Origin: JAQBVV01 sp965249205
GTDB lineage: Bacteria > Acidobacteriota > Vicinamibacteria > Vicinamibacterales > UBA2999
Direction of reading: 5' to 3'
Assembly (NCBI GenBank): GCA_965249205.1
Contig: CBDFLL010000006.1
Location: 558,001 to 622,000 of the forward strand
DNA length: 64,000 bases
Shown: in pieces, positions 33,030 to 43,286 of the stretch
How positions within the stretch are numbered: position 1 is the first letter of the stretch
How the letters are laid out: each line of letters opens with the position of its first letter
Program-made: the position numbers and the translations under genes
Notes under the pieces: generated by a model
What the model was told of the DNA's origin: nothing
Seen by the model: only the letters and a program-made list of their open reading frames with translations
Database searches by the model: none

Positions 33030-36000
33030 TTAGACGTTCGTAAGTCGCTCGGTGGCGACGACCTCATCCGGGGGCGGCAGGCTGCCCGTCAGGAAGTCCA
33101 GGAGCTTGTAGCTGGACTCGTCCCGGACAACGGTGACCGACAGCACGGCGTCGGGTGTCGCATTCTGGATCGACGGCTTGGCGCTCAGCGCCGCCGCGGC
33201 CTCCACGAACAGCATCGTTCCCAGCGGGCGAAGCACGTCACCACCGAAGATGTCGCCGATTTTGCCGTTGAACGTGCTGGTGAGCGCGGCCCCGAACTTC
33301 GCGAGCTCCTTGACCGCCTTTTCTGGCTCGGCACTCTGCGCCGTGCGGAACGCGTTCATGCGCGTGCCCGCCTCATACGCACCCTTGACGATTTCGTTTT
33401 CCACGATCAGCAGGTGACGGATGAAGTCCCGTCGGTTGTTCTTGTTGCTGCTGACACGCCCGATTATCTGGGCCGCCTTGCCCGGCTCGTAGTAGGGGGC
33501 CAGTTTCTGGAACCCGGCGGTGTTGCGCAACCGATCCCGAATCTGCTGGAGTTGCGCCGCCAAAGCGGCGGTCGTCCGCCCCAGCCCCATCATCGCCTTC
33601 TGTGAGGCGAGATCCGGCCAATTCCAGTACACGTCCCTGGTCGGTCGCATCTTTCCCCTGGTGATCCTGAAGCCGTTTGACGGAGGGATCGCAGCATAGA
33701 CGAGAAGTTGGTTCGGCCTGGACTGTGTCCTTGTACTTCTTGCGCGCCTGGAAGTAGTAGAAGAGGACGAGGCGCTTCAGCGCACGCTGGAGGCGCAGCG
33801 ACATCTCCAGATAACGAGGGTCCTTCTTACCCGGTGCGTTCACCCACGCTGACGTCACCGCCTCGGCGACACTGAGGTCGAGAGAGATCAACGTATTGCC
33901 AAACACGCCCGAACCGTTGGACGTCTTCGCCTCGATGGCCGCATCCAGGCTGTTCAGCCACACGTCAAACGACGGCGTCGACGGGGCCTCTCGCGTGGCT
34001 CCGAAGTGCGTCGGGAAGTAGGCGTCGACATACGGAATGAGCCGGTCTCGGACTTCGTCCGTGCTCATCTGCGCAACCGCCTGTTTGAAGGCATAGGCGT
34101 AGCTGAGGCCGGCTTGAGAATGCGTTCGCACCGCGTTGCCCAGCCCGGTCTTCCACCCGACGCCGATGGTCAGCGCGCTGTTGAGCTGCATCTTGCGTTG
34201 GGCGACGGTGACGGCATCCTTCGCCTGGCCATCGTAGAGCAGGATCCGTCCGTCGTCCTCGACGGCGGTGACCTTGCCCAAGGCCTGGTTCAGATGGGTC
34301 ACATCCCGCGAGAAGAATGGCATCGACAGCGACACGTGGCTCTGCCGGTCAATGCCGTGGCTCAGCGTGCCCTCGCCCAAGGCCACACCCGGCACCTGCT
34401 TGACGAGCAGGGTGTTGAAGTCACCGTTCAGCGCCTTCTGCAACATCGACTGGACCGCCGCGGCCGGCGTCTGTGAGAAGTCGAAGGTGACGTCGAACAG
34501 CGCGCTCTTCGTCGTCGTCTTCTGGTAGGTGGCAGCGACGCTGAATTCATACTTGCGTTTGAGGGCCGCCAGCGCCTTCTCGTAGAACTCCTTCCGCTTG
34601 GCGAGCAGCAGGTTGATCGTCTTCCGTACCTTGTCGAGGCTCTGCAGCTTGAACCGCGCGTCCAGGAACGCAGACAGCTTCGATTTCAGCAGGTCATCGA
34701 GCTTGTCGAAATCGGCCTGTGACAGGACGCGCCGCGCGACGTCGAGGTTGAGCCGGTCCTCCACGAACTGCTGGAGCTTGCCCAGCAACGCGCCGGTCGT
34801 GTCGGGGTCCAGGAACTGATGCACCCGGGCTGCGTTTGTCTGGAGCTTCGCGAACTCGGCCGAGCTGTTCAGCGCGGCGAGAATGCCCTCGGCCGCCATC
34901 GACTCAACCAGCTGGCCTTCAGGACTGGTCGGAAAGTCGGTCTTGGCGAGCTGAGCGCGAAGCAGGGCCGCGACGGCGTCCTGGTCGGTCCCGGCGATCC
35001 TGCCGGCCAGATCTCGAATCGGCGCGAGATCGGTCCTGTCGTCCACGAATTTCCACAGCAGCGTCGAGGTTTGATGGCCAAGGGCGTCCCACTGCTTGAC
35101 GAAGCCCTTGACCTGCGAGACCCCCTGAGTGAATGCCGCCTCCGGACTCACACCGGTGAGCGTCGTGACGAGCTCCTGCACGTAGTCGGCACTGAGCCCG
35201 GCAAGGGCGTTCGAAAGGTCGGTCTGTGGGTCGGTCCACTTGTCGATCGTCTGCAGGTCCTGAACGATCTGGGCGCCATGGACGCCGAACACCGCTTTGA
35301 TGAAGTCGTCGGCCGTGTCGGGCAGGAACTTCGTGAAGTCGGCCTGGACGGACGCGCCGGCATCGAACGCGAAGTTCCAGCCTTTCGTCGACAGCCTGAA
35401 GATGCGGAGCCGGACGAGCTGTTCTGAAGGCAGGAGCGACTGACGACTGAGGGCCAGTGCATACTTGCCGCTGGCCCGAAAGCCCAGGGCAGCGTTGACT
35501 CCCAATTGGAGCCGGAGGCCGATGTCACCAGTCAGGCCGCCCAGCTTCGCCTCGCGCACCCAGTTGAAGTCGTAGCCGAACGTCACCCCGAGGTTGGCGG
35601 CCACCGACCCGTTGATCTCGGCGACGAGCCAGGTGCCCGGCTCGAGGTCGCCCGCCGTCTCGACCTGTCGCGGCAGCTTCCAGGAATCGACGACATTGGT
35701 CACGGCAGTGCGGGCGCCCAGGTCCTTGGGTAGCCGACGCACCACCCCGAATGCGCCCGACTTCTGGCCATCGGCGCCGATCGTGACCGAGCCGCCGGCG
35801 CCCAGGCCCAGCGCGCCGCTCGCGGCGCCTTTCAGGTCGTAGCCCCACGACAGCATGAGGTAGCTGTGCTGCGCGTCGGTGGGGAAGCTCAGCGCGGTGG
35901 TCAGATTCTCGTTCGGGCTCAGCGCGGCGAGCAGTTTGCTCGGGTCCGGATACACCCCAATGCCCCACGACGCCGACGCACTGTTGGTGAAGCTCACCTC

Positions 36001-36186
36001 ACCGAGTTGAACCTTCCCGGCCGACGCGCTGGCCGACACCTCACCGATGTCGATCTGGCGGGGCGGGAACGGCGTGTTCTGCGCCAACGCCAGCGCAACG
36101 TCGGAATCCTGGGCTGTCTCGAAGCTGATCTTGGCTTGCCTGCCGCCCGCACCGAGCGTTTTCGTGATCTCGAACTGGTCGCTCAC
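33030..36186 (-). pseudogene. Large protein of unknown function with one frameshift
   Basis: The frame from 36186 runs 820-odd protein-like codons and then, at about 33715, slips: the continuation (NQLLVYAAIPPSNG ... WNWPDLASQKAMMGLG) is in another frame and ends at 33030. One indel separates them, so the intact protein would have about 1050 residues. There is no signal peptide. The N-terminal ~290 residues are beta-rich and glycine-rich (GALGLGAGGSVTIGADG, GVNAALGFRASGKYALA). The middle (about 300-580) is helical with likely coiled coils (LLAKRKEFYEKALAALKRKYE), and the end is mixed. No family recognised. A sequencing error is possible. Confidence 0.6.
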
Positions 36187-36440
36187 GCGTGCCTCCTGAA
36201 TTCTCCGGAGTCCGTGGCACCGCTCCCGGTGTAAAGAGAGGCGCCATCTTACACCCCAAGGCTCTGGTGCAGACGGCGGAAGGCAGCGTCATGCTTTGCG
36301 TGTCGAGTACCGCTTTCGAAGGGTGCCTATAGCAACTGTATTAGCGGGCTCTCGAAAGTTAACGCCCTGTTCTGCGACCCTGCGCGTTGTTGCATGAAGC
36401 CCTGCGCGGCACTGACGCCCCTATGTGTCAAGACATTCCT

Positions 36441-37514
36441 TTAGGCGGCCTGGGTGACGTGTTGGCGCATGCGGAAGTCTGTCATAACCCGTTGGTAAAT
36501 CTCGCGGGCGAGAAAGCGTTTGAGGCACCGGATGATCTCGCGTTTGGTCCGGCCGTCAGTGGTGCGTCGTGCGACGTAGGCGACGGTCGGCTGGTGGAAC
36601 CGCATCCGGACGATGACGGCTCGATAGAGGGCGGCGTTCGCCTGTCGGTGGCCGCCACGATTGAGGCGGTGCCGGCCGGTGGTCCTTCCGGACGAGGCCG
36701 GGATCGGACACGCGCCGCAGAGCTTCGCGAAGGCAGCTTCCGAGCGAATCCGGTCGGGGTTGTCGCCGAAGAGGATGAGCAGCTGGGCCGCGGTACCGGC
36801 GCCGACCCCGAAGCCCTCACGGAGGGTGGGCGACGTCTCAGTCGTGAGTCGGTCGAGGTACTGGTCGTGCGTCGCGATTTCCTCGGCGAGAGCGATCCAG
36901 CGACGGGCCAGCGCCCGGAGCGTGTGCTTGCCGGAGGCGGTGGGCGTGTCGAGGGGGCCCGGTCGGAGTCCGGCGCAGCGCGTGAGCAAGCCGTGATCAG
37001 GAAGGCCTTGGAGGACTTCTCGCAGCCCGGGCGGCGCGTTCACGACGATCTGCTTCAGCGTGATCATCGCCGTGGTGCGCGCCTTCACCGCGGTATCCCG
37101 GGCGATTTTGAGTTGGCGCATCATCTCGACGGCGCCGTCCGCGGTCTTGGGAGTCGCCGTCGATTGGCCCGCCAACACCGACCGGGCGGCGGCCTCGGCG
37201 TCGATGGTGTCGGACTTGCCGGCGGCTCGGCGCAGGCGCCGGTCGCCTCGGTTCACTTCCGCGACGCGATGCCCCGCTCGGCGGACCGCACGCACCAGGC
37301 CTGCGCCATAACTGCCGGTGCCCTCGATGCCGAACGCTTCGATCCGTCCGTGGGTGTCGGCCCACATGAGCAGGGACCGATAGCCGCCCGAATCAGCGAC
37401 GAACGATTGAGCGCCCAAGCGGATCCCCCTGGTGTCGATCGCCACCGCGACGTGGACATGCTTGTGGGTATCGACCCCGACGATCACCTTCTGCGCATCG
37501 GGCTGGGTGGTCAT
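36441..37514 (-). CDS. IS110 family transposase (DEDD recombinase)
   Basis: 357 residues from ATG 37514. The N-terminal RuvC-like DEDD domain shows GVDTHKHVHVAVA (first Asp, D15), FGIEGTGSYG (Glu) and KSDTIDAEAAA (Asp pair). The C-terminal Transposase_20 domain has LCGACPIPASSGRTTG, with the Ser that forms the covalent DNA link in this family, and RRGNRQAN-like RGGHRQANAALY. Members work with a structured bridge RNA made from the element's own noncoding end. The gene is complete, and the ~350 noncoding bases upstream suit an IS110-group element. The exact element ends cannot be set from one copy. Confidence 0.93.
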   Translation of the reverse strand: MTTQPDAQKVIVGVDTHKHVHVAVAIDTRGIRLGAQSFVADSGGYRSLLMWADTHGRIEAFGIEGTGSYGAGLVRAVRRAGHRVAEVNRGDRRLRRAAGKSDTIDAEAAARSVLAGQSTATPKTADGAVEMMRQLKIARDTAVKARTTAMITLKQIVVNAPPGLREVLQGLPDHGLLTRCAGLRPGPLDTPTASGKHTLRALARRWIALAEEIATHDQYLDRLTTETSPTLREGFGVGAGTAAQLLILFGDNPDRIRSEAAFAKLCGACPIPASSGRTTGRHRLNRGGHRQANAALYRAVIVRMRFHQPTVAYVARRTTDGRTKREIIRCLKRFLAREIYQRVMTDFRMRQHVTQAA

Positions 37515-37800
37515 GTTGTTGGTCACCGGGTACCTCCTCAGGTGCGACCGCAGGCTGGCCCGGGTGGGCGGACAGGACTGTGACGGGCCGTCGTTGCAGC
37601 AGGCCCCTATTGGGTCACGGCCCATCCGGTCAGCTGGCTGCCGTACGGTTTACCGGCGGGTGGTGGCCGACAGATCAATAGCGAGGACCGTCGGTCAGTC
37701 AAGTTGCGGGTCAGGCCACCACCCACCGGCGCCCATCGGTGTCACTGAGCGACCCCGGCAGGTAGGAGGATCATGCTCACAGTCAAGTTGAGGCGGAGCT
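37515..37800 (-). ncRNA. Candidate IS110 bridge RNA region
   Basis: IS110-group elements carry their bridge RNA between the left end and the transposase start. This stretch has no gene, is GC-rich, and contains potential stem arms (CCGGTGGGTGGTGGCC-type pairing around 37652-37730: GGCGGGTGGTGGCC against GGCCACCACCCACCG). No promoter was identified. The assignment rests on family knowledge and position. Confidence 0.35.
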
Positions 37801-37904
37801 GGCAGCGTAGGGTGATGACGAGCCATCCCCCAGCTATCACGGCTATCGACATGGCACCCTGGCTCAGCCTACTCTGTCAGCCAGGGCCTCAACTTGGCAA
37901 CGCC

Positions 37905-38049
37905 CGTAAGTCACCGCGACACCCCGCTGGGCCAGCAGTTCCTCCGCATCGCGGAAGCTGAGACAGAAACGATGATAGAGCCAGACGGCGTGGCTGATGA
38001 TCTCGGGCGGGAAGCGATAGCCGTGGTGGTAAGGTCCGCTGCTGGTCAT
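37905..38049 (-). pseudogene. IS6 family transposase, N-terminal fragment
   Basis: From ATG 38049 the frame reads YHHGYRFPPEIISHAVWLYH and FCLSFRDAEELLAQRGVAVTY, the unmistakable start of IS6/IS26-type transposases. Homology stops near 37905, where the IS110-associated sequence begins, and no DDE core remains. The IS110 insertion or a deletion probably removed the rest. Confidence 0.75.
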
Positions 38050-38428
38050 GTAAGGCGGCGTTCGACGTGGTCCCCCTGAGATTGTCTCCTTGGAGTGGCT
38101 TTGAACACGACGAATACATGAATGTGCGCGCTCCAGGCAACGTGGCAACACCCTGATAACCCTGCCATCTCAATGGAGGAGCCAATGGCACTCGATTCTC
38201 CTGACCTGCTCAACCCTCCCGTCAATCGAGCTGCCTACAGTGATCGAACCGCGTGGCTCATGGCCGAACTATCCGACATGGCCTATTTGAAGTTCGAAGG
38301 ACGTGACGCCGTCTTCAGCAATATTGTCGAAACGCTTGCCGGTCTTACCGACACAGAGGCTATTAAGAAAGAACTACAGAGATTCGAAGTCGCGTTGACG
38401 GCTTCCGGAAGCGAACGACAAGAACTAG

Positions 38429-39723
38429 CAGGCTGCTGAAAAACTCCGTGAAATGGGATCGACAGATCGATCCCGGCGTACTACCATGCTCCCAACACCG
38501 CTGAAGGGAGCCCCATCATGCGCGGACACGATGAGCAAAGCACTCACATGTTCAGCTACCTGTCGCCGGAACAGCGCGTGCCAGCCGACCATCCGCTCCG
38601 CGCGGTTCGCGCGCTGACGGACGAAGCGCTGAGAACGATGTCGCGCAGGTTCGCCGGCCTGTACGCCAACACAGGGCGTCCGTCGATCCCGCCGGAACAG
38701 CTGCTGCGCGCGTTGTTGCTGCAGGTGCTCTACACGGTGCGGAGCGAGCGGCTGCTGATGGAAGAGCTCAATTACAACCTGCTGTTCCGCTGGTTCGTGG
38801 GCTTGAATTTGGACGACCCGGTTTGGCATCCCACCACGTTTACCAAGAATCGCGACCGGCTGCTGGCGGGCGATCTCGCGGCCGCCTTCTTTGATGCGGT
38901 GCAGGCCCACGCGCGGGCGGCCGGGCTGCTCTCGGACGAACACTTCACTGTGGATGGGACCCAATTGGAAGCGTGGGCCAGCCTGAAGAGCTTTCGGTGC
39001 CGGGACGCGGCGGAGAGCGACCCGCCCGATGACCCCGGGAATCCCACGGTCAACTTCCACGGGGAGCGGCGGCGCAACGACACGCACCAGTCGACGACCG
39101 ATCCGGAGGCGATGCTGCCTCGGAAGGGCCAGGGGAAGGAAGCCAAGCTGGCGTATCTGGGCCACGTGCTGCTGGACAATCGACAGGGACTTGTCGCCAA
39201 CGTCTGCGCGACTCACGCGACGGGGACCGCCGAACGCGAGGCAGCGGCGCTGTTGCTGGAGGCCAGCGCGCCGCCGGGCAGCACGGTCGGGGCGGACAAG
39301 GGCTACGATGTGGCAAGCTTTGTGGCCGCTGTCCGTATCCGGGCCGTCACGCCCCACGTTGCTCAGAAGGTCCGCTGGAGTGCGATCGATGGCCGGACCA
39401 CGCGGCATGCGGGCTATCACGTCAGTCAGCGGAAACGGAAACTCGTAGAACAGGTCTTTGGCTGGATGAAGACCGTCGGCGGCTTGCGCAAACTCCGGCA
39501 TCGCGGTGTCGCCCTCGTGGATTGGCAGCTTACCTTCGCCGCCACGGTCTATAACTTGGTCCGGCTGCGGAATCTGGAGGCGAGGTGTCCCTGATCACCG
39601 GCCGCGCGTGTCGCCGGCCCCTTGATCGGGGCCAGCGCACAGCCGTGCGCACCGTTGTCGGTCGGTGGTGACTCGCATGATCCTTAGAAAACGGCCCGAT
39701 CACCCGGGTTCTTCAGCAGCCTG
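38429..39723 (+). mobile_element. IS5-type insertion sequence, copy 2
   Basis: 1295 bp, same ends as copy 1, flanked by CTAG at 38425-38428 and 39724-39727. It disrupts the class 3 lipase gene after about codon 81. Confidence 0.93.
38518..39594 (+). CDS. IS5-type transposase (copy 2)
   Basis: 358 residues, with FTVDGTQLEAW, GADKGYD and VEQVFGWMKT as the DDE motifs. It has Lys in GKEAKLAYLGH, as do copies 3 and 4, whereas copy 1 has Glu. Intact and presumably active. Confidence 0.93.
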   Translation: MRGHDEQSTHMFSYLSPEQRVPADHPLRAVRALTDEALRTMSRRFAGLYANTGRPSIPPEQLLRALLLQVLYTVRSERLLMEELNYNLLFRWFVGLNLDDPVWHPTTFTKNRDRLLAGDLAAAFFDAVQAHARAAGLLSDEHFTVDGTQLEAWASLKSFRCRDAAESDPPDDPGNPTVNFHGERRRNDTHQSTTDPEAMLPRKGQGKEAKLAYLGHVLLDNRQGLVANVCATHATGTAEREAAALLLEASAPPGSTVGADKGYDVASFVAAVRIRAVTPHVAQKVRWSAIDGRTTRHAGYHVSQRKRKLVEQVFGWMKTVGGLRKLRHRGVALVDWQLTFAATVYNLVRLRNLEARCP

Positions 39724-39819
39724 CTAGAGCTACAGCTGACCCAAGGAGGCTTTGATCTCACGGCCACATTCAACAGCAAGGACACTCAGGCTTACCTTGC
39801 CACTCGACAGGCCGACGAG

Positions 39820-40995
39820 ATGGCCGTACTGGCCTTCCGCGGAACTGAGAAACACTTCGGCGACATCAAGACAGACCTGGACGCGCGGTTCTATCATCAA
39901 GGCGATACAGGGGTCCACACCGGATTCCTGAACGCCTTCGAGGCTGTGAAGCCGCAGATTATCAGGGCGGTTGAATCGATTCCTGATACCTACAAGGTCT
40001 ACATCACGGGGCATTCGCTGGGAGGAGCGCTGGCGATTATCGCGGCGCGCGGACTCAACTCGGACAAGCTCGCGGCGTGCTACACGTTCGGCGGGCCCAG
40101 AGTTGGCAACAGCGAGTTCGGCGAAAGCATCAAACCGCCCATCTACCGGATCGTCAACGCCGCAGATATGGTGCCACGGTTACCTCCGACGTGGATCGTC
40201 GAACTGATCATCCTGCTTGGCAAACTTATCCCTATTCCCTGGCTCCGTGGCGTTGTCGTCAAGGTCTTGACCGGTTTTCGGGGTTACCGGCACGCGGGTG
40301 ACATGCGCTACCTGACCGCCTCCGGACCTGACTTCAGTGATGTACGCCTGATCCCCAACCTAAACATCATTGACCGCGGGTGCAGGCTTTTCGCCAGGCT
40401 GGGCACGGACTGGAAGGCCGGGGCCAGCGACCATCGCATCAAGCAGTATTCTGGAAAGCTTCGAGCGCACGCGATTCATCGACTGAAAGAGGAAATAGTC
40501 CGGTGGGCGCGAACTGTTATACCGGCGCGGAACCGCGCTGATGAGCGTGCCGGTACAGACGGAGCCGGGCGTCACGCCCGGCACGCCAAAAGGTCCGCTT
40601 CGAGGGCAGTCGCCACACGCAAGCCGGGTGGCCACATCGTAACGATCACACGCGAAGGGAGAAAACATGAACAGGGCACTTTGGAACGGAAAGACGGCAT
40701 TAGCGGGCCTCGTGATGACCGCGCTTGGCTTGAGCGCTATTGTCGGGACACAGGCACAGGAGCCGCCAATCGACGACTCGCCATTGGTGCTGCCCGGCCA
40801 CCGCTACGATCTCCCGGCCACGCTGATCACCGCTGCACAAATAGAAGAGCACAAGCAGAGCATGGTCGCGGTCGGCGAGATCGATGTGGCGATGACCATG
40901 GTGAAAAGTGGTGGCGGCTCCGAGGAATATCAGGCGGGAGTCAGCTTGGTTGTTCGGCCCCAAGGACAAGTGATTGCGAACTACGCGGTCCATGA
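39820..40995 (+). CDS. Class 3 lipase, surviving C-terminal reading frame
   Basis: This is the part of the split lipase gene that still has a start codon (ATG 39820, MAVLAFRGTEKH). It keeps the catalytic Ser in GHSLGGALA, the Asp in NAADMVPR and a candidate His in ASDHRIKQYS. About 250 codons are lipase-like; a hydrophobic stretch WIVELIILLGKLIPIPWLRGVVVKV is unusual for a soluble lipase and could contact membranes. The last ~140 codons are Arg-rich and overlap the cupin gene in another frame. Confidence 0.6.
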   Translation: MAVLAFRGTEKHFGDIKTDLDARFYHQGDTGVHTGFLNAFEAVKPQIIRAVESIPDTYKVYITGHSLGGALAIIAARGLNSDKLAACYTFGGPRVGNSEFGESIKPPIYRIVNAADMVPRLPPTWIVELIILLGKLIPIPWLRGVVVKVLTGFRGYRHAGDMRYLTASGPDFSDVRLIPNLNIIDRGCRLFARLGTDWKAGASDHRIKQYSGKLRAHAIHRLKEEIVRWARTVIPARNRADERAGTDGAGRHARHAKRSASRAVATRKPGGHIVTITREGRKHEQGTLERKDGISGPRDDRAWLERYCRDTGTGAANRRLAIGAARPPLRSPGHADHRCTNRRAQAEHGRGRRDRCGDDHGEKWWRLRGISGGSQLGCSAPRTSDCELRGP

Positions 40996-41302
40996 CGACG
41001 TGGCGGAAGTCTATTACGTGATCGAAGGCAAGGGGCGCATGAAGTTGGGCGGTACGATCACCGACTGGAACCGCCGGCCGGTCAGCATTGAAAACGGACA
41101 GGGTAGCCGCGGCACGGTCGCAGTCGGGTCCGAAGACATGACCATCGAGAAGGGCGATATGCTGATCATTCCAGCGGGCACTCCGCACAAATGGGATTAT
41201 TCCGAAGAGTTCACGACCTATGCGGTCGTGCGATTCGATCCCGAAGGCGTGGCGCCCTTGCTGGAGCTCGGCATGGCCGAGTTCATCGCGCCGGTGCAAT
41301 AG
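40667..41302 (+). CDS. Secreted cupin-domain protein
   Basis: 211 residues; ATG follows GAAGGGAGAAAAC. A signal peptide (ALAGLVMTALGLSAIVGTQAQ) precedes one cupin barrel: NYAVHDDVAEVYYVIEGKGRMKLGG has the first motif (with H, E and G positions) and MLIIPAGTPHKWDY the second (PxGxPHxW). Single-domain cupins of this type are found as small-molecule binding or dioxygenase-like proteins. The substrate cannot be read. It overlaps the degraded end of the lipase frame. Confidence 0.85.
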   Translation: MNRALWNGKTALAGLVMTALGLSAIVGTQAQEPPIDDSPLVLPGHRYDLPATLITAAQIEEHKQSMVAVGEIDVAMTMVKSGGGSEEYQAGVSLVVRPQGQVIANYAVHDDVAEVYYVIEGKGRMKLGGTITDWNRRPVSIENGQGSRGTVAVGSEDMTIEKGDMLIIPAGTPHKWDYSEEFTTYAVVRFDPEGVAPLLELGMAEFIAPVQ

Positions 41303-41609
41303 TTTGTGACACGCATCTCGCATGCGCGGCACAAGTCGCGAAGTCAGTGAATTCGACGGCTCACCGGTCTCCATTAGCTCTCGGGAGCCCGCCAATGACG
41401 GCGAGGTAGCGTTCGTGTCGCTGAAGACTGAAACCGTTCGGGTCGGAGACCCGTATATGGTCCAACCTCGCTTGCCGGTCCCGACCAAGACAAAATCTGT
41501 GGTGAGAAATGGACGAAGGTAGATAGGTAGGAGAGGAGCGTGCGCGCTACGTCTGCGGGTGTATGCGGTTGGGCACGCACCAGACCCATGGCCCCGTCGC
41601 GAGTCTCGG
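41303..41609. other. Intergenic stretch without a supported gene
   Basis: Open frames here are short and Arg/Ser-rich with no motif. No inverted repeat or known element end was seen. Confidence 0.5.
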
Positions 41610-43052
41610 CTAACCGTTACTGGCGGCTACTTCGAGCACGGCGTACCAGAGAAATTGGATCAGTGCCAATAGCGAACCCTCCGGGATGCGCTCGTCGTCG
41701 CCATGCGAGCCGCCCGGCCCGGCGATGTCCTCTTCCGTGCGGATCGGGCCGAAGCCGTAGCACTGCGTTCCCTGCGCGCGAACCTGTGCCATGTCCGTGG
41801 CGCCCGTCAGCATCGTCGGCAAGGTGACCGCGGCCGGAAACAGCCGTGCGGTCACGCGCTCCAATGCGTTGAACATCTCATTGTCAAGACTCGACGGCGG
41901 ACTGGCCGGCCGGTAGACGCCTTCGGGTATCAGTTCGACATTCGGATCGTTGATAACTTCGATGAGACGGCGGTAGAAAGCCTCTGGATCCTCGTCCGGT
42001 AGCCCGCGAATATCGAACGTGGCCTCCGCCTCGGATGGAATGACATTGCGGCGGAAGCCGGCGCTCATCATCGTCGGCACAACGGAGGTTCTCAGCAACG
42101 AATAATGCTGCGGTTCGAACTCTGCGAAATAGCGCTCGATGCGCGGCTGCTGCGCCGGGTCGGCGATGCCGCTGAAGCGCGCGGCCTGCTCTGGCGAACT
42201 GGTCTCTGCGAGACGGTCGAAGTAGGCGCGTGTCGTCTCGTTCAAGCGTAGCGGGGTCTGCCAGGCTGCCACTCGATCGACGGCTTTGGCGAGCGCGGTG
42301 ACGGCATTGTCGATTCGCGGAACCGAGCCATGGCCGGCCGTTCCGTGAGCCACGAGCCGTACCCGCATCGGGAATTTCTCAGTTGTCGCGATCGCGACGT
42401 AACGCACATCGCCGTCGCGCGAGACCGTGCCGCCACCTTCGGCCAGACAATACTCGGCCGCGATCTCATCCCAATGATTCTCGACCATGTAGTCGATACC
42501 GAATCTCGTGGTCCCCTCCTCGCCAGCCTCGGCGAGAAAGATCACGTCCCTGTCGAGTTCGACCTCGGCGCGGTCCAACAACAACATCAGCATCAAGGCG
42601 GCCGTCACATTGTCTTTGTCATCGAGCGTTCCACGACCGTACACGTACCCGTCTTTCACGACGGCGCCGAACGGATCGACGGTCCAGTTCTCCCGCTGCA
42701 CGCCGACCACATCCGTGTGACCCATGACCAGAATCGGCTGCTTGCTCCCGTTACCGGGAATGCGCGCGACGAGATTGGCGCGCGCAGGATCGAGCGAGAA
42801 CAGATCCGCCGTAATACCAGCCTGCTCCAGCACGCCTTGAAGATACGTCGCCGCTTCCGTTTCGTTGCCCGGGGGATTACTGGTGTCCCTGCGAATCAGA
42901 TTGGAAAAATGTTCCAGCGACTCCGCTTCAACGGCTTGCCAGTCTACGGGATACCGGTCCTGGGCACCGATAACAGGTGTCACCGTAGAAACAACGGCGC
43001 AAAAGACCGTCGCCAGACCCAAGTGTTGCCCTCTTCGTTGTGTCGAAGCCAT
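41610..43052 (-). CDS. Secreted M20 family metallopeptidase
   Basis: 480 residues with a signal peptide (LGLATVFCAVVSTVTPVIGAQ). M20 metal ligands and catalytic residues are visible: H112 and D114 in MGHTDVVG, D144 in GRGTLDDKD, E178/E179 in EAGEEGTT, and further ligands in LAEGGG and GATDMAQ. A dimerisation/lid domain lies between (VRLVAHGTAGHGSVPRIDNAV). These enzymes cleave dipeptides, acylated amino acids or related amides. The N-terminal export signal places it in the periplasm. It stands alone between the cupin gene and an IS481 element; 43053-43286 holds nothing recognisable. Confidence 0.93.
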   Translation of the reverse strand: MASTQRRGQHLGLATVFCAVVSTVTPVIGAQDRYPVDWQAVEAESLEHFSNLIRRDTSNPPGNETEAATYLQGVLEQAGITADLFSLDPARANLVARIPGNGSKQPILVMGHTDVVGVQRENWTVDPFGAVVKDGYVYGRGTLDDKDNVTAALMLMLLLDRAEVELDRDVIFLAEAGEEGTTRFGIDYMVENHWDEIAAEYCLAEGGGTVSRDGDVRYVAIATTEKFPMRVRLVAHGTAGHGSVPRIDNAVTALAKAVDRVAAWQTPLRLNETTRAYFDRLAETSSPEQAARFSGIADPAQQPRIERYFAEFEPQHYSLLRTSVVPTMMSAGFRRNVIPSEAEATFDIRGLPDEDPEAFYRRLIEVINDPNVELIPEGVYRPASPPSSLDNEMFNALERVTARLFPAAVTLPTMLTGATDMAQVRAQGTQCYGFGPIRTEEDIAGPGGSHGDDERIPEGSLLALIQFLWYAVLEVAASNG

Positions 43053-43286
43053 TGCGCCCTCCGGGAATTCGCCCTGAGTTTACTCGACACCCATGCTGAC
43101 TTGGCTTTAGACCCGTAACGTAGTGTTCATCCTGAAGGATTGGGCGCAGTCACCAGAGTAACAGCACACTCTTTGCTGCCTTGTCAGCGGGGCGCATGCT
43201 AGCAAAAGCCAGGAATTTGGCGCATCCGTCACCGCCCCGACGAGCGGGAACGCACGTTTATCGGAATGTCCGTCTGACAGGCTAGG

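Larger units (their letters stand above)
38185..40995 (+). pseudogene. Class 3 lipase gene interrupted by an IS5-type element
   Basis: The gene starts at ATG 38185 (GGAGG nine bases before), codes MALDSPDLLNPPVNRAAYSD and TAWLMAELSDMAYLKFEG up to RQEL, then is cut at a CTAG by an IS (38429-39723). Removing the IS and one CTAG restores the frame into LELQLTQGGFDLTATF and the lipase core: AVLAFRGTE, then the nucleophile elbow GHSLGGALA, YTFGGPRVGN and NAADMVPRLPP. Class 3 lipases hydrolyse acylglycerols or phospholipids. No signal peptide. Past about 40540 the frame degenerates and runs on over the next gene to 40995, so the native stop also seems lost. Confidence 0.8.
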
